Source: Clostridia bacterium (lineage in GTDB: Bacteria > Bacillota > Clostridia > Christensenellales > Borkfalkiaceae). Taken from it: a stretch of DNA of 64,000 bases. Location: positions 1 through 64,000 of the forward strand of contig JAFTTJ010000001.1 in the NCBI GenBank assembly GCA_017466825.1, read 5' to 3'. The position numbers and the translations under genes are program-made. Of the stretch, positions 1 through 9,839 are shown piece after piece. The notes below the pieces were generated by a model. That model was given only the letters and a program-made list of their open reading frames with translations, did no database searches and was not told the origin of the DNA. How positions within the stretch are numbered: the stretch's first letter is position 1; each line of letters starts with the position of its first letter.

Positions 1-2
1 AC

Positions 3-3000
3 AACGTAAAATACTCTTCTCACCTAAGATTTATCGCTCAGTTCTCGCAAGAAAAATCGCCTACCGAACTTATGAGTCAAGTTCAGTACTTTATGCCTTG
101 GATGGCTAAACCTTGGCTCATTTCTTCGCACAGTTTAGTTTATTACGCTGCAATCGGCGCTCATCAACTAGGCAGAACCGATCTCGTAGACGTTTCTCTT
201 GATGCAAACGGCGAATATACGTCTATTAAGTTTAATCAAACCGCGTTTGACAGCGAAGCCGACGGCGCGCTTGATAACGGACAGAATATTCTCGACGTTT
301 GTTACTCGAGTAGCCTTGCAAGAGAGTGGGTTGCTGCAGGATTAAAGTATATAATCGATACATACGGCAACGATTACGAATTCTTTATGTTAGGTCAAGC
401 GGATAAGACTACCGAATGTGATTGTAGCACCTGCAAAAAGGCTATTGTTTCTTCGATTTCTAACTTGTGGAATCCTAAAAAGAATAAAGCCGATTTAACC
501 GCTACCTTTATAAAGGACGTAGTTACTACCGTAAACGGATACGGCGTTAGCAAATGCGGTGAAAATTACTCTGACAATAATATAGTAATGTTCGCTTACC
601 AAAAGACCGAGCCTGCGCCAAAAAACGAAATAACCGATATGCCCGACAACGTATATATTCAATGGGCGCCTATCGACCAAGACAGATACTTCCCGTTAAG
701 CAATGCTAACCCAAGCGGTTGGACGGAAAAAACGGGTATAGACAAATTTATGGTTTGGTCTTACGAAGTAGACTTCGGTTATTACTTTAACTACTACCCG
801 ACCATGCACAACTGGATAGCCAACTTCCAAACCTATAAAGAATTGGGTGTTGAAGCGGTAATGATGCAGTCTTCTTGGAATACCTCGGGCGTTGCGGACA
901 GTTATCTCGACGCGTACGTTGCATCTAAACTACTTTGGAACTTTAAAGTAAACAGCCAAGCGGAAATGCAAGCGATAATAGACTCTGCAAAAGAAGAATT
1001 TATACAGTATTTCTACGGCGACGCTGCAAAAGACTTAATTTTACAATATTACAACGATTTTGACGCTTTGTACGAAAGCAAATTCAGTTCAAACGGCTAC
1101 TTAAATAGTGGTGATAGAACCTTTGAAGCAAGTGATTTAAACCACCAATTAGATTTAATCAATCAAGCGATAGCGAAAACTACTGACGAAAGCCATTTAA
1201 CTCACCTTAAAATGCTTGCGTTTACGCCTAGATATATGCTCGTGCAATATTGTGAGGTTACGGACACGGACTTACTTAATGATATGAACGAAGTCGGCGT
1301 TACCCGTTCTCGCGAAGGATATGCACTTGATGACGACGCAAATCTTGATGGATTTATAAAGTTTAAAAAAGGCGCTACGGAAGTAATTGCTAAAGAAACC
1401 GATGAAAACGGTAGAATTATTCATTTAACCCTTGAAATCCCCGATAATCAAGAATGGACGAGCACGACGGCTAGTTTCACGGCAGATTACGTCAATAGTT
1501 TATACGAAGATAACGTTAGAACTATTCAAATGTATTCTTCGTCTACCGCAAATATAGGTCAGGTAATTTACACGTACGGTGAGAACACAGTCAACTACGA
1601 ATGCCAAGCAATTGAAAACGTTGAAATCACGGCTGGCGGTGAAGAATTTAGGTTCTGCTACGTTGACGTAAACGGATCTGTACACGGTGAAGGCGGTTAC
1701 ACTATCGGCACAACCTTAGACCTTTACTTTAATTACTTGACTGAAGATCAAAGAGTTCAAGACGAAATCGGTATGACTCTTGGCGAAGACGTTAGAATCT
1801 TTAAACACCACGTTGACGGCTCTTACGTAATTGCTAACGCCAACAGCGAGGTTAACTCGGCATACTTTGACGCAAGCATAGTAAACGACTGCATAAGTCA
1901 AGGCTATAAAGCCGTTAAGATAACGACTAAATTTACGCCAAACGATAAGATTGACCAAGTAGTTGGCTATGATACCGCTTCCAAGACCAACAACTCGGGA
2001 TATTCGGAATGGACGTTCTTCCTTACTCAAGACACACCGATAAAATTCTGGGCTCAAAAAGATAGCATTGGTAATAACGGCGCGTTTAATATTTCTAATA
2101 TAGAACTCCTTACCGACGTAGAACCTTATCAAGCCAACTATGCTAAACCCCTTTCGCGCAATTACGACGAAAACGGACGTTTATCGCAATTAGTTGTTGA
2201 AATACCCGACGGTACGGAATGGTGGGTAAACAACCCCGTAATCAACGCGGATTATCTTAACGATTTGTACGCGCAAGGCGTAAAACAAGTTATTATCAAC
2301 GCTATATCAACCGTTGATACGAACAACTTCTTTACTATGTACAATGATACTAGCACGGAAACGCTTTGTGCAAAAGTTAATTTGGTTGCAAATAGTACTG
2401 ACTTAAGGTTCAGTTACGTAAACTTAAACGCAGGCGGTGTTACGGTCGGCACTACTTTAACCCTTAACTTCACTTATAGCGACCAATCCCCCGAAGATAT
2501 TGCCGCAGAACTTGGAATAACCCTTGCAAACGGCGCAGAGATTATGAAAGACGGCGATGCGTACGTGATTTCTAATGCAAGCGCTATGATGCAAGCGTAC
2601 TTCTCTGCTGAAAAAGTTAACGAATGGATTGCGCAAGGCTATGAAGCACTATCCTTCAACGTTTCTTTCACGGCTAGTGGCACCATAACTAGAGTAATTT
2701 ATTTGAACGGTATTAGTTTTAGTGAACTCGTTGCATGGGGCGAAGTTACTCAAACGAGTGAAATAATTTTCGATTTAACCGAAAATATGCCAATTCAACT
2801 TTGGGCTCAAAACGGAGATTATGCCTCGAATGATCCGTTTACGGTTTCTAACGTAAAATTTATTCGCTATAATAATCACGTTTCTGCTGGCTACGCAACT
2901 ATTTCAAACTGCGAATATGACGAATACGGACGTATCGTTGCTCTTACCGCGCAAATCCCTGCAGGTAACGAATGGTGGACGAACACCCCGACTCTTACTG

Positions 3001-3986
3001 CAAAATATCTAAACAAATTATATGCTGATGGCATAGGTCAAATACGAGTAACTGCAAGCGCGACTAATCTTGCTTCAAACAATTTCTACACTCAATACGG
3101 TACAACGTATACCAACACGCCAACATGTATTATTAACCTTGTTGAAAACGGTGGAGAGTTTAAATTCTCTTTCTTAAACGAAAGTAGTAGTGGTGGATAT
3201 ACGATTGCAACGACAATGACTCTTTCAATTAGTTATTTAAAAGATATAGGTATCACGATCCCCGCAGGCGCTACGATTGCAAACGGAAATACGGACGGTT
3301 CGTACGTTATAAGCAATACGCGCGGTATAGAATACGCTGCATCCTTCTCTGCGGAAACCGTAAATACTTGGATTGCTAGAGGCTACGAAAAACTTTCTGT
3401 AACCGTTGCCTTTACGGCAAGCGATTCAATAGATCAAGTCGTTGGTTATAGCGCATCAAACAGTTACGTAACGAGCGAAGTTCCTGCAGGCAAGGTGTTA
3501 ACCTTTACCCTTAAAGAAGGCGAAGAAATTAAATTCTGGACGCAAAAGAGTGGAAACGTTACTACAAACGCATCGTTTACCTTATCTAATATAACGTTTG
3601 AATATAGCCAAGCCTACATTGCTTCTGAAATTGGAGTAACCCTTAGGGGCGTTACTACTATCACTAAAAACGGCGACGGAAGTTACGATATTTACGATAC
3701 TCGTGGCGCGGATACCGGATTAGAATTCACGGCAGCGCAAGTAAACGCTTGGCTTGACCAAGGCTATACTACGATTTCGTTCGCCCTTACCTTTACGCCC
3801 GTTGAAAACGTTATTGACGAAACGGTAGTTTATTCTGCGACAACTGGTTATATTGAAAACTTTGATAATGCTGACAAAATAACTATCACGTTGGCTAGAG
3901 ATACTGCCATCTATATTTGGTCACAAGCAAATCATGCTGGGCAACCTGGCGCAACCTTTACTATTTCTAACGTTACGCTTGCGTAA
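3..3986 (+). CDS. DUF4838-type surface protein with repeated C-terminal domains, 5' truncated
   Basis: The frame is open to the left edge of the window, so the real start lies outside; the first internal ATG is at 72. The first ~1.2 kb resembles DUF4838 (glycoside-hydrolase-like) proteins: a stretch NILDVCYSS, then a CDCSTCK cysteine cluster, then MVWSYEVDFGYY and a segment in which a leader residue run is followed by KLLWN. The rest is made of two repeat types: A (NGR..L..EIP...EWW...YLN.LYA.G) near nt 1400, 2165 and 2925, and B (G.T......DGSYVISN...VN.WI.QGY...S) near nt 1750, 2500, 3245 and 3620, giving an ABABABB order. The repeats may be carbohydrate-binding or beta-sandwich modules. No C-terminal anchor is visible. 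The substrate is unknown; a polysaccharide-related extracellular role is an inference. Confidence 0.8.
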   Translation, partial: NVKYSSHLRFIAQFSQEKSPTELMSQVQYFMPWMAKPWLISSHSLVYYAAIGAHQLGRTDLVDVSLDANGEYTSIKFNQTAFDSEADGALDNGQNILDVCYSSSLAREWVAAGLKYIIDTYGNDYEFFMLGQADKTTECDCSTCKKAIVSSISNLWNPKKNKADLTATFIKDVVTTVNGYGVSKCGENYSDNNIVMFAYQKTEPAPKNEITDMPDNVYIQWAPIDQDRYFPLSNANPSGWTEKTGIDKFMVWSYEVDFGYYFNYYPTMHNWIANFQTYKELGVEAVMMQSSWNTSGVADSYLDAYVASKLLWNFKVNSQAEMQAIIDSAKEEFIQYFYGDAAKDLILQYYNDFDALYESKFSSNGYLNSGDRTFEASDLNHQLDLINQAIAKTTDESHLTHLKMLAFTPRYMLVQYCEVTDTDLLNDMNEVGVTRSREGYALDDDANLDGFIKFKKGATEVIAKETDENGRIIHLTLEIPDNQEWTSTTASFTADYVNSLYEDNVRTIQMYSSSTANIGQVIYTYGENTVNYECQAIENVEITAGGEEFRFCYVDVNGSVHGEGGYTIGTTLDLYFNYLTEDQRVQDEIGMTLGEDVRIFKHHVDGSYVIANANSEVNSAYFDASIVNDCISQGYKAVKITTKFTPNDKIDQVVGYDTASKTNNSGYSEWTFFLTQDTPIKFWAQKDSIGNNGAFNISNIELLTDVEPYQANYAKPLSRNYDENGRLSQLVVEIPDGTEWWVNNPVINADYLNDLYAQGVKQVIINAISTVDTNNFFTMYNDTSTETLCAKVNLVANSTDLRFSYVNLNAGGVTVGTTLTLNFTYSDQSPEDIAAELGITLANGAEIMKDGDAYVISNASAMMQAYFSAEKVNEWIAQGYEALSFNVSFTASGTITRVIYLNGISFSELVAWGEVTQTSEIIFDLTENMPIQLWAQNGDYASNDPFTVSNVKFIRYNNHVSAGYATISNCEYDEYGRIVALTAQIPAGNEWWTNTPTLTAKYLNKLYADGIGQIRVTASATNLASNNFYTQYGTTYTNTPTCIINLVENGGEFKFSFLNESSSGGYTIATTMTLSISYLKDIGITIPAGATIANGNTDGSYVISNTRGIEYAASFSAETVNTWIARGYEKLSVTVAFTASDSIDQVVGYSASNSYVTSEVPAGKVLTFTLKEGEEIKFWTQKSGNVTTNASFTLSNITFEYSQAYIASEIGVTLRGVTTITKNGDGSYDIYDTRGADTGLEFTAAQVNAWLDQGYTTISFALTFTPVENVIDETVVYSATTGYIENFDNADKITITLARDTAIYIWSQANHAGQPGATFTISNVTLA

Positions 3987-4054
3987 ATTGTAGATAAGGT
4001 TGTAATTAGATTTACCTACGCTAAAAAGCAAATTAAATAGTACTACAACGATAA

Positions 4055-4090
4055 ATAGCCCCCGAGTTGATTATTCAACTCGGGGGCTAT
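4055..4090 (+). terminator. Rho-independent terminator
   Basis: Perfect 16-bp stem (ATAGCCCCCGAGTTGA and its complement) with a TTAT loop, followed by CTTTTTAG. It ends the DUF4838-type gene. A second small hairpin (AGCCGTTA/TAACGGCT, 4097-4124) follows. Confidence 0.9.
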
Positions 4091-4151
4091 CTTTTTAGCC
4101 GTTATTTACTTTTTTTTAACGGCTATAAGGTGACGACGTAAGCCCATAAAA

Positions 4152-4183
4152 AGCCCCTGAAGAGCCAAAGCGCTTCAGGGGCT
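4152..4183 (-). terminator. Terminator of the Ig-like lipoprotein gene
   Basis: The stem AGCCCCTGAAG/CTTCAGGGGCT is followed on the minus strand by TTTTTATGGG. It lies 42 bp past the stop of the minus-strand lipoprotein gene and faces the plus-strand terminator at 4055. Confidence 0.85.
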
Positions 4184-4224
4184 AATGTGGTGTTGTTTTT
4201 GCCGATAATCGGCTATAGGGTGGT

Positions 4225-7224
4225 TTACGCTTGTTTACCGTAGTTTAAGTTGTACATAAGCGCAGTACCAAAGTTCATTCCAGACACGTCAATCGATACT
4301 CTTACGAATTCGTGTGTGTTATCAATTCCGATTTCAGGAAGGTCTGTAGCGTTAACAATACCGCCCGCTTGATATTCGGGATACAACGCTACGCTAGTAT
4401 TAGGTACGCCTGTCGATAAGCCAGCAAGCATGAACGATACTAATACGAATTGACCATTTTCATTCATAACGTGAGCAATCTTATTTTCATGACCAATGCC
4501 ACCGATAGTAGCCTTAACGATATCAGCCATTGCAATTTGAGTACCCATAAAATCAATTTTGTAATAATTGAAGTACAAGCTATTGCCAGACATTAAGTTA
4601 CCTAAAGCGTCGATTTCGCCTGCAAAGGTTATGGTTTGGTTTTCATTTTCTTTTACGCCTGCTTTATCAGAATCGTCGGGAACGAGTTCTACGCCAACCG
4701 CACCGCAAGGACCAAACTTGGTATTTTTTAAAGTGATAATTGAAGACTTAATTGCAATACCAGTTGCGTAAATGTTGCTTACTTCGATATTTTCAAAAAG
4801 ACTGTTACCAACTATACTCTTAATTGAAAGACCTTGATAAGAGTTGATTACCGTAACGTTTTTAACGTCTGCGTAATATTGAGCGCTATACTCAACTTGA
4901 CCTATGTTTAAACCTGATTGATAACAACCTGCCGACCAAGTTGCAGTAGCCTTATCGTAATCGATAGGACAATTTGCCTTAATAGTTACGTCGTAAACGT
5001 TTGCTTGGAAAGTACCTGCTACGTCAGAAGCGTTGCTCGTCCAAGGCTCTGCAGAAAGAAGACCGCCGTGAAGTAGATAATTGGCATTATATTGGTTGTT
5101 GTAATCTTCTACTTCTTGTTGAGTAAGGGTACGGACGTTAGAACCGTCGATTGTGTGTTTATTACCGTTGACGTGTAAACTCTTGTTTACAGCGATAATT
5201 CTTGTTTTGCTAGAGTTAACAACGTCTCTAATATTTTGCTGTTCAACGGGCATTAAGGAAACTGCGGGAACGAAAGCAAAGTAGTAATCGTCTTGTACGT
5301 CAAGATATTGACCGTATTCGGAAAGAGCGCCGAAGTTGGTAAGCGCAACGAAGTTGATTACTTGACCGGTATACGCGTTAGATTTAGTGGTCGCAGCCGC
5401 GTCTTCAAACGAGTAAACGTTGATACCTTCGTTAATATTAAAGGTGTACGAAACGCTAGTTTCCTTTCTACTACCCGAGTCAGAAGTTGCGTAAACGGTA
5501 ACTTCACCGAGTTTATGGAAGGTGATTTCTTGCTTGTCGTAGTCGTAAGTTGCTACTGCGTCGCCCGAAGTACCGTCAGCGTGAGTGAAGGAAATTCTTA
5601 AATCGGTGCAAACGCCGTCTTGGTCAACGTAAGGTACGAAAGGAAGGGTATATACAGTTCCGTCAATAATATTTTCTTTAGCAAAATTGTATTTAAAACC
5701 AACTCTTTGAGCGAAAACTTCGGGAAGTTTAACTACGTCGGGGGGAACGATTGAATGGATAATTGCTTCTACTTCTTCGTCAGTACCAACGATATACGCT
5801 CTAATTACGGTTTCGCCGTGAGCAACGGGGGTAAACGAACAAGTATATCCGTCTGCCGACATGGTAACGTATTCTTCGCCGGAAACGATATCGAATACTA
5901 CTTCTGCGTCGTAAACGTCTTCATAGTTACCGTCTAAAATTTCAACGCCGAGTACGGGGTAAGAAGCCGCGTTTTTATCAAGAGTGATTTCGTCTGCAGT
6001 AAGCGACATTTTGTATTTAGAAGCGTTGATTTCGTATTGAGTGGGCATTACGGTAAAGGCAATTTCAGCGCTTTCTACGCTGCCGCTTACGGCTTTAACC
6101 TTAATGGTTGCGCCGGTAGGTGCGCTTGCTTTTACGTAAAGGGTCTTTTCAACGAGTTCAGCGTAATCGCCGTCTTGAGTGATAACCCATTCAACGTCCT
6201 TTTCGCTTGCGTTTGCAGGGGTTATGTTCATGCTAAGTTGAGCGGTGTTGCCCTTGACAATTTCAGTAGAGCCGATTGCAGAAATATTAATGGTTTCAAC
6301 GGGGATACCTACAATTAAAGAAATTTCTTCACTTTCTACGTCGTCACAAACTGCTTTAACTTTAATTACGCTACCAGTTGCAACGCCTTGCTTTACGGTT
6401 AAAACGTCGCCAGAAATTGAGCAAAGGTCGCTACCTTCAACGATAACCCAAGAAACGCCCTTAGTAGACGCGTCTTCAGGGGTAACCGACTTGCTTAACA
6501 TAACGCTGTTACCGCTTAAAACGTTAGTGATACCGTTTGCCGAAATGGTAATAGTTTCAACGGGAACGCCTACTACTAAAATAAGTTCTGCGCTTTCAAC
6601 GTTGCCACAAACGGCTTTAACTTTGATAATGCTACCCGTTTCCGCTCTTTGGTTTACGATTAAAACGTCGCCAGAGATTGCGCAAAGGTCGTTGCCTTCA
6701 ACGATAACCCAAGTCATACCGCTTGCATTAGCGTCTGCAGGGGTAACCGTTTTGAATAAAATAACGCTGTTGCCCGCTAAAACGTTAGTAACGCCGTTAG
6801 ACGAAATTTCGATAGCGTCAACGGGAACTGAAACGGTTATTTCAACTACGTTAGACGTAAGGTCGCCAAGCGTTGCTTGAGCCTTGATTACTAAGCCGTG
6901 GGGCGCGGTGTCGAGCACGGTGATAACGTTTCCTTCGATAGAAGCATAATCTTCACCTGCAACGATCGCAAAAGACGGTAAAACGTCTTCACCAACGATA
7001 GCGCTAGCGTCTTCAACTACTTCGCCGTCACAGGTAACAACCGTGGCTAAGGTGATTTCATCACCGCGAAGAGCCGTTTCTTTGTCTGCGGTAAGTTCTA
7101 CTGCATACACGGGATCGGGAATTGATTCGGGAATGCTTTGCGGAACTTTTTCACAGGCGGTGAACCCGAAAGCCGTTACGGCTACGAGTAATAAGCCTAC
7201 TAAAAGTTGACTTAACTTTTTCAT
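4225..7224 (-). CDS. Large lipoprotein with Ig-like (BIG2) repeats and beta-helix-like C-terminus
   Basis: The 999-residue product starts with a lipoprotein signal peptide (MKKLSQLLVGLLLVAVTAFG) and a lipobox ending in TAC, so the mature N-terminal Cys should be lipidated and the protein held on the outer membrane face. Residues ~40-390 hold four or five Ig-like BIG2 domains (pattern PV..I.IS..G.T.VL.GN.V.L...V.P..A). Two adjacent domains are near-copies at DNA level with a 261-bp period. Residues ~620-900 look like a right-handed beta-helix (runs such as NKSLHVNGNKHTIDGSN and LFENIEVSNIYATGIAIKSS), a fold common in polysaccharide-binding or lyase proteins. The start is supported by AGGAG upstream. 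Surface adhesion or glycan binding is an inference. Confidence 0.8.
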   Translation of the reverse strand: MKKLSQLLVGLLLVAVTAFGFTACEKVPQSIPESIPDPVYAVELTADKETALRGDEITLATVVTCDGEVVEDASAIVGEDVLPSFAIVAGEDYASIEGNVITVLDTAPHGLVIKAQATLGDLTSNVVEITVSVPVDAIEISSNGVTNVLAGNSVILFKTVTPADANASGMTWVIVEGNDLCAISGDVLIVNQRAETGSIIKVKAVCGNVESAELILVVGVPVETITISANGITNVLSGNSVMLSKSVTPEDASTKGVSWVIVEGSDLCSISGDVLTVKQGVATGSVIKVKAVCDDVESEEISLIVGIPVETINISAIGSTEIVKGNTAQLSMNITPANASEKDVEWVITQDGDYAELVEKTLYVKASAPTGATIKVKAVSGSVESAEIAFTVMPTQYEINASKYKMSLTADEITLDKNAASYPVLGVEILDGNYEDVYDAEVVFDIVSGEEYVTMSADGYTCSFTPVAHGETVIRAYIVGTDEEVEAIIHSIVPPDVVKLPEVFAQRVGFKYNFAKENIIDGTVYTLPFVPYVDQDGVCTDLRISFTHADGTSGDAVATYDYDKQEITFHKLGEVTVYATSDSGSRKETSVSYTFNINEGINVYSFEDAAATTKSNAYTGQVINFVALTNFGALSEYGQYLDVQDDYYFAFVPAVSLMPVEQQNIRDVVNSSKTRIIAVNKSLHVNGNKHTIDGSNVRTLTQQEVEDYNNQYNANYLLHGGLLSAEPWTSNASDVAGTFQANVYDVTIKANCPIDYDKATATWSAGCYQSGLNIGQVEYSAQYYADVKNVTVINSYQGLSIKSIVGNSLFENIEVSNIYATGIAIKSSIITLKNTKFGPCGAVGVELVPDDSDKAGVKENENQTITFAGEIDALGNLMSGNSLYFNYYKIDFMGTQIAMADIVKATIGGIGHENKIAHVMNENGQFVLVSFMLAGLSTGVPNTSVALYPEYQAGGIVNATDLPEIGIDNTHEFVRVSIDVSGMNFGTALMYNLNYGKQA

Positions 7225-7295
7225 AAAACTTCTCCTTGATGTAATATATTTTTTTAGTTTTTAACTTAAAAACCTTAATAATTGACTTATTATAC

Positions 7296-8231
7296 TTATT
7301 CGCTGAAAAGTATTCTAATTTCGGTAGAATAAGTCGGCTCGTCGGGACTTCCGACGTATGCGTAAATACGGATAACTCTTTCGTATTTTACAACGGTTAA
7401 AAGACCTGTTTCTTCATCAAACGTACAATTTGACGCGCCCGACTGAATCTTTATGACGATTTGACTTTCGTCAACTAAATTTTCGTCGATTATGAGATAT
7501 TGCTTAATATTGATTTCAGGAAGTTTAATTAAAATAACTCCGCTAGGCTGTATTTCTACGCCTTGAGCGCCTGCAAAATCAAATGCGAGCGGGGGCATAC
7601 CTTGAATTACGGTAACCGTACAAGTTGCGGTAAAATCACCTTCGTCCGTGGTTACGATAACGTCCGCCGTGCCGACGCCTATTGCAGTAATATTGCCGTT
7701 TTGATCGACCTTTATTATAGAAGTATCGCTACTAGTAAAAGAAACTTTCCTATTTTCAGCGTTAGGGCCTTCTACGGTAGCCGTAATCGACTGCCTTTCA
7801 CCAACCTTCATTTCAAGTTCGGTTTGCGAAAGTCTTACGCTAGTTACGTTGGTTTGTTTTACAAGGACGTTTATTATATCTTCCTTATTTTGGTCGTGTG
7901 TTTTTACCCTTACTTGAGTAGAGCCTTCGCCAACGCCTTTAATAACGCCCTTTTCGTCAACCGAGCAAACGGCTTCGTCAAGGCTTTCGTAACTGACGAG
8001 TTTATCCGACGCAAGTTCGGGATAAATTATTATTTTGGTTGCTATCTCTTCGTCTACGTTAAGATTTATTATGCCGTTTGCGGGGAATTCTGCCGTGCCG
8101 TCTTCGTTGAGAAATTGCACTTTTTCAACGGGGATATGCGAATAGTAAGACAAAATTCTACCGGCAAACGCAATCGTTATAAGTAAGACGATTGGTAGCA
8201 CCGCTAAAATTAAAATAACAGTTTTTTTCAT
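7296..8231 (-). CDS. Membrane-anchored Ig-like (BIG2) protein
   Basis: The 311-residue product has one N-terminal membrane segment (MKKTVILILAVLPIVLLITI) and no lipobox, then two or three Ig-like domains; the clearest is residues ~135-210 (SVRLSQTELEMKVGERQSIT...GTADVIVTTDEGDFTATCTV). It starts 6 bp after the stop of the upstream ABC permease gene, so it is probably the third gene of the exporter operon 10574-7296. A role as an extracellular partner of that exporter is inferred from position only. Confidence 0.75.
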   Translation of the reverse strand: MKKTVILILAVLPIVLLITIAFAGRILSYYSHIPVEKVQFLNEDGTAEFPANGIINLNVDEEIATKIIIYPELASDKLVSYESLDEAVCSVDEKGVIKGVGEGSTQVRVKTHDQNKEDIINVLVKQTNVTSVRLSQTELEMKVGERQSITATVEGPNAENRKVSFTSSDTSIIKVDQNGNITAIGVGTADVIVTTDEGDFTATCTVTVIQGMPPLAFDFAGAQGVEIQPSGVILIKLPEINIKQYLIIDENLVDESQIVIKIQSGASNCTFDEETGLLTVVKYERVIRIYAYVGSPDEPTYSTEIRILFSE

Positions 8232-8237
8232 AATCTT

Positions 8238-9839
8238 TTACATTTCAATTTTATCGTAAGTAAGGTTTATTCTCAAAATCAAGACGATTACCCTGTATAT
8301 TGCAAAGACGAGCGACAATCCCATTATAATTAAATAGGGGATTACTACGTTTTCAACGCCCGACATAAGTATTACGATTAAGCCGAGAATAAAACCTATC
8401 ACAAGCCCCCAAATTATGCTCTTTGGAGTGCTTTTACTTACCGTTGACGACTGCTCGTCACCCTGTAAGTTTACGGTGGGATTTTTTAAATCCATATCAA
8501 TGCCAAGCGCTATATGCCCGATTGACGCAAACATTACCGCTATAGTACCTAAAATAATTTGCCATGCGGGATAGATAAAGAAGGAAATTATCATAGTAAC
8601 TATTAGCGCAGCGCAAGTAAATACCGCGTTAAAGGTAAATTTTGCAAAAACTTGAGTGTAATAGTCTACGGGGATAATTTTAGAGTTATAGAAATTTCCG
8701 CCGTCGCGTGAGATTGCCGACGCAGACGCTATGTTTGAAAGCATTGCAAGTATTGCAACTACCATAACGTGCGAGCCTGCAATCATGTTTACGCCCGCTT
8801 GGTTAACCGTTATAGACATCAAAAGTTTATCGTATGAAAATACTATAAACGGCATTAAAAGGGTAAACAAAAAGTATTCGAATATATCGGTTGGAGAACG
8901 GAAAACACAAAGTATCTCCTTTTTTATCAAACTGAAAAATACGCCCGTTTGCTTAAACTCTTTAGGTTTATTGTTAGTCTTTACGGTATTTTCAAGGTTT
9001 GACATTGCCATTTTAAAGTAAAACGGACGAATAATTAGCACGGTTACGACGAGTAACGCAGCGCAGATAACCAAGAATAACGGATACCAAAACCATTGAG
9101 CAAAACTCGACGTTGCCATTGCAAGTTGAAGATATACGACTATTTGGTTGCCGATTGAAAAGATAGTTTCGTTAATTTCCTTAACGACGGCTATTTGGTC
9201 GGTTGCAATGTTAAAACTGCCCGCTAAACTACCGATTAAGGATATATAAAGCCATAGACAGCCCGCAACGAGCGCTAAAATGCCTATTATTGATAAAAAC
9301 GTGTGCTTTTTAAAAAACCTTATTACCGCCATAACGGGTATGCTTATAAACGAAGCAAGCACGATAGGTAGTATGGGCAAAAGCAATAAAAGTATGGGGA
9401 TAGAGAGATAAAAAGTTATTCCGTATCCGCCAAATATCGCAATACTTATAAAAATAGGAAGGGATATAAGCGCGTTTACCGCAAGTTCCTTTAAATATAT
9501 AAGTATAATTTTAGATATGAAGAGTTGGTTTGGCGTAACGGGCAAGCATATAAGCATTTCGTTATCCTTACAAAAGTAAAGCGTATTTATTATATGCCCT
9601 ACTGCAAAGATAAGTGAAATTGCCTGCGTTGCCAAAAGAACTATTGCAAACAGTTGGTCGTTTGCCTTTATACCCAAGACGAAAACTCTAAATAAAACGA
9701 GTTCAACGCCCGCTACGATAGCGACTAGCAAAAGTATGGTCTTTGCTATTGCCATTAGCATTTTATAGGGCGACGCCGCTTTGAGCAAATCGGTAGTATT
9801 GTCGATTTGCAGTTTTAAAAGGTTGAAAATCGTGCCCAT
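8238..9839 (-). CDS. ABC exporter permease (ABC-2-like, about 12 membrane segments)
   Basis: The 533-residue protein is strongly hydrophobic with about twelve predicted membrane segments. One loop carries ICLPVTPNQLFISKI, typical of large ABC-2 permeases that pair with a separate ATPase and have a 'cell-envelope exporter' type topology. The gene abuts the ATPase gene at 9840 with no gap and is followed by the Ig-like gene, so the three form an operon. The substrate cannot be told from sequence. Confidence 0.8.
   Translation of the reverse strand: MGTIFNLLKLQIDNTTDLLKAASPYKMLMAIAKTILLLVAIVAGVELVLFRVFVLGIKANDQLFAIVLLATQAISLIFAVGHIINTLYFCKDNEMLICLPVTPNQLFISKIILIYLKELAVNALISLPIFISIAIFGGYGITFYLSIPILLLLLPILPIVLASFISIPVMAVIRFFKKHTFLSIIGILALVAGCLWLYISLIGSLAGSFNIATDQIAVVKEINETIFSIGNQIVVYLQLAMATSSFAQWFWYPLFLVICAALLVVTVLIIRPFYFKMAMSNLENTVKTNNKPKEFKQTGVFFSLIKKEILCVFRSPTDIFEYFLFTLLMPFIVFSYDKLLMSITVNQAGVNMIAGSHVMVVAILAMLSNIASASAISRDGGNFYNSKIIPVDYYTQVFAKFTFNAVFTCAALIVTMIISFFIYPAWQIILGTIAVMFASIGHIALGIDMDLKNPTVNLQGDEQSSTVSKSTPKSIIWGLVIGFILGLIVILMSGVENVVIPYLIIMGLSLVFAIYRVIVLILRINLTYDKIEM

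Noticed and set aside
6300..6830. CRISPR-like repeat array
   Set aside because: The repeats are 261 bp and in frame, coding for Ig-like domains; no CRISPR array is present in the window.
6245..6880. 211-codon open frame antisense to the Ig-like domains
   Set aside because: It mirrors the BIG2 repeats, has no ribosome binding site, and the minus-strand lipoprotein has a full signal peptide.
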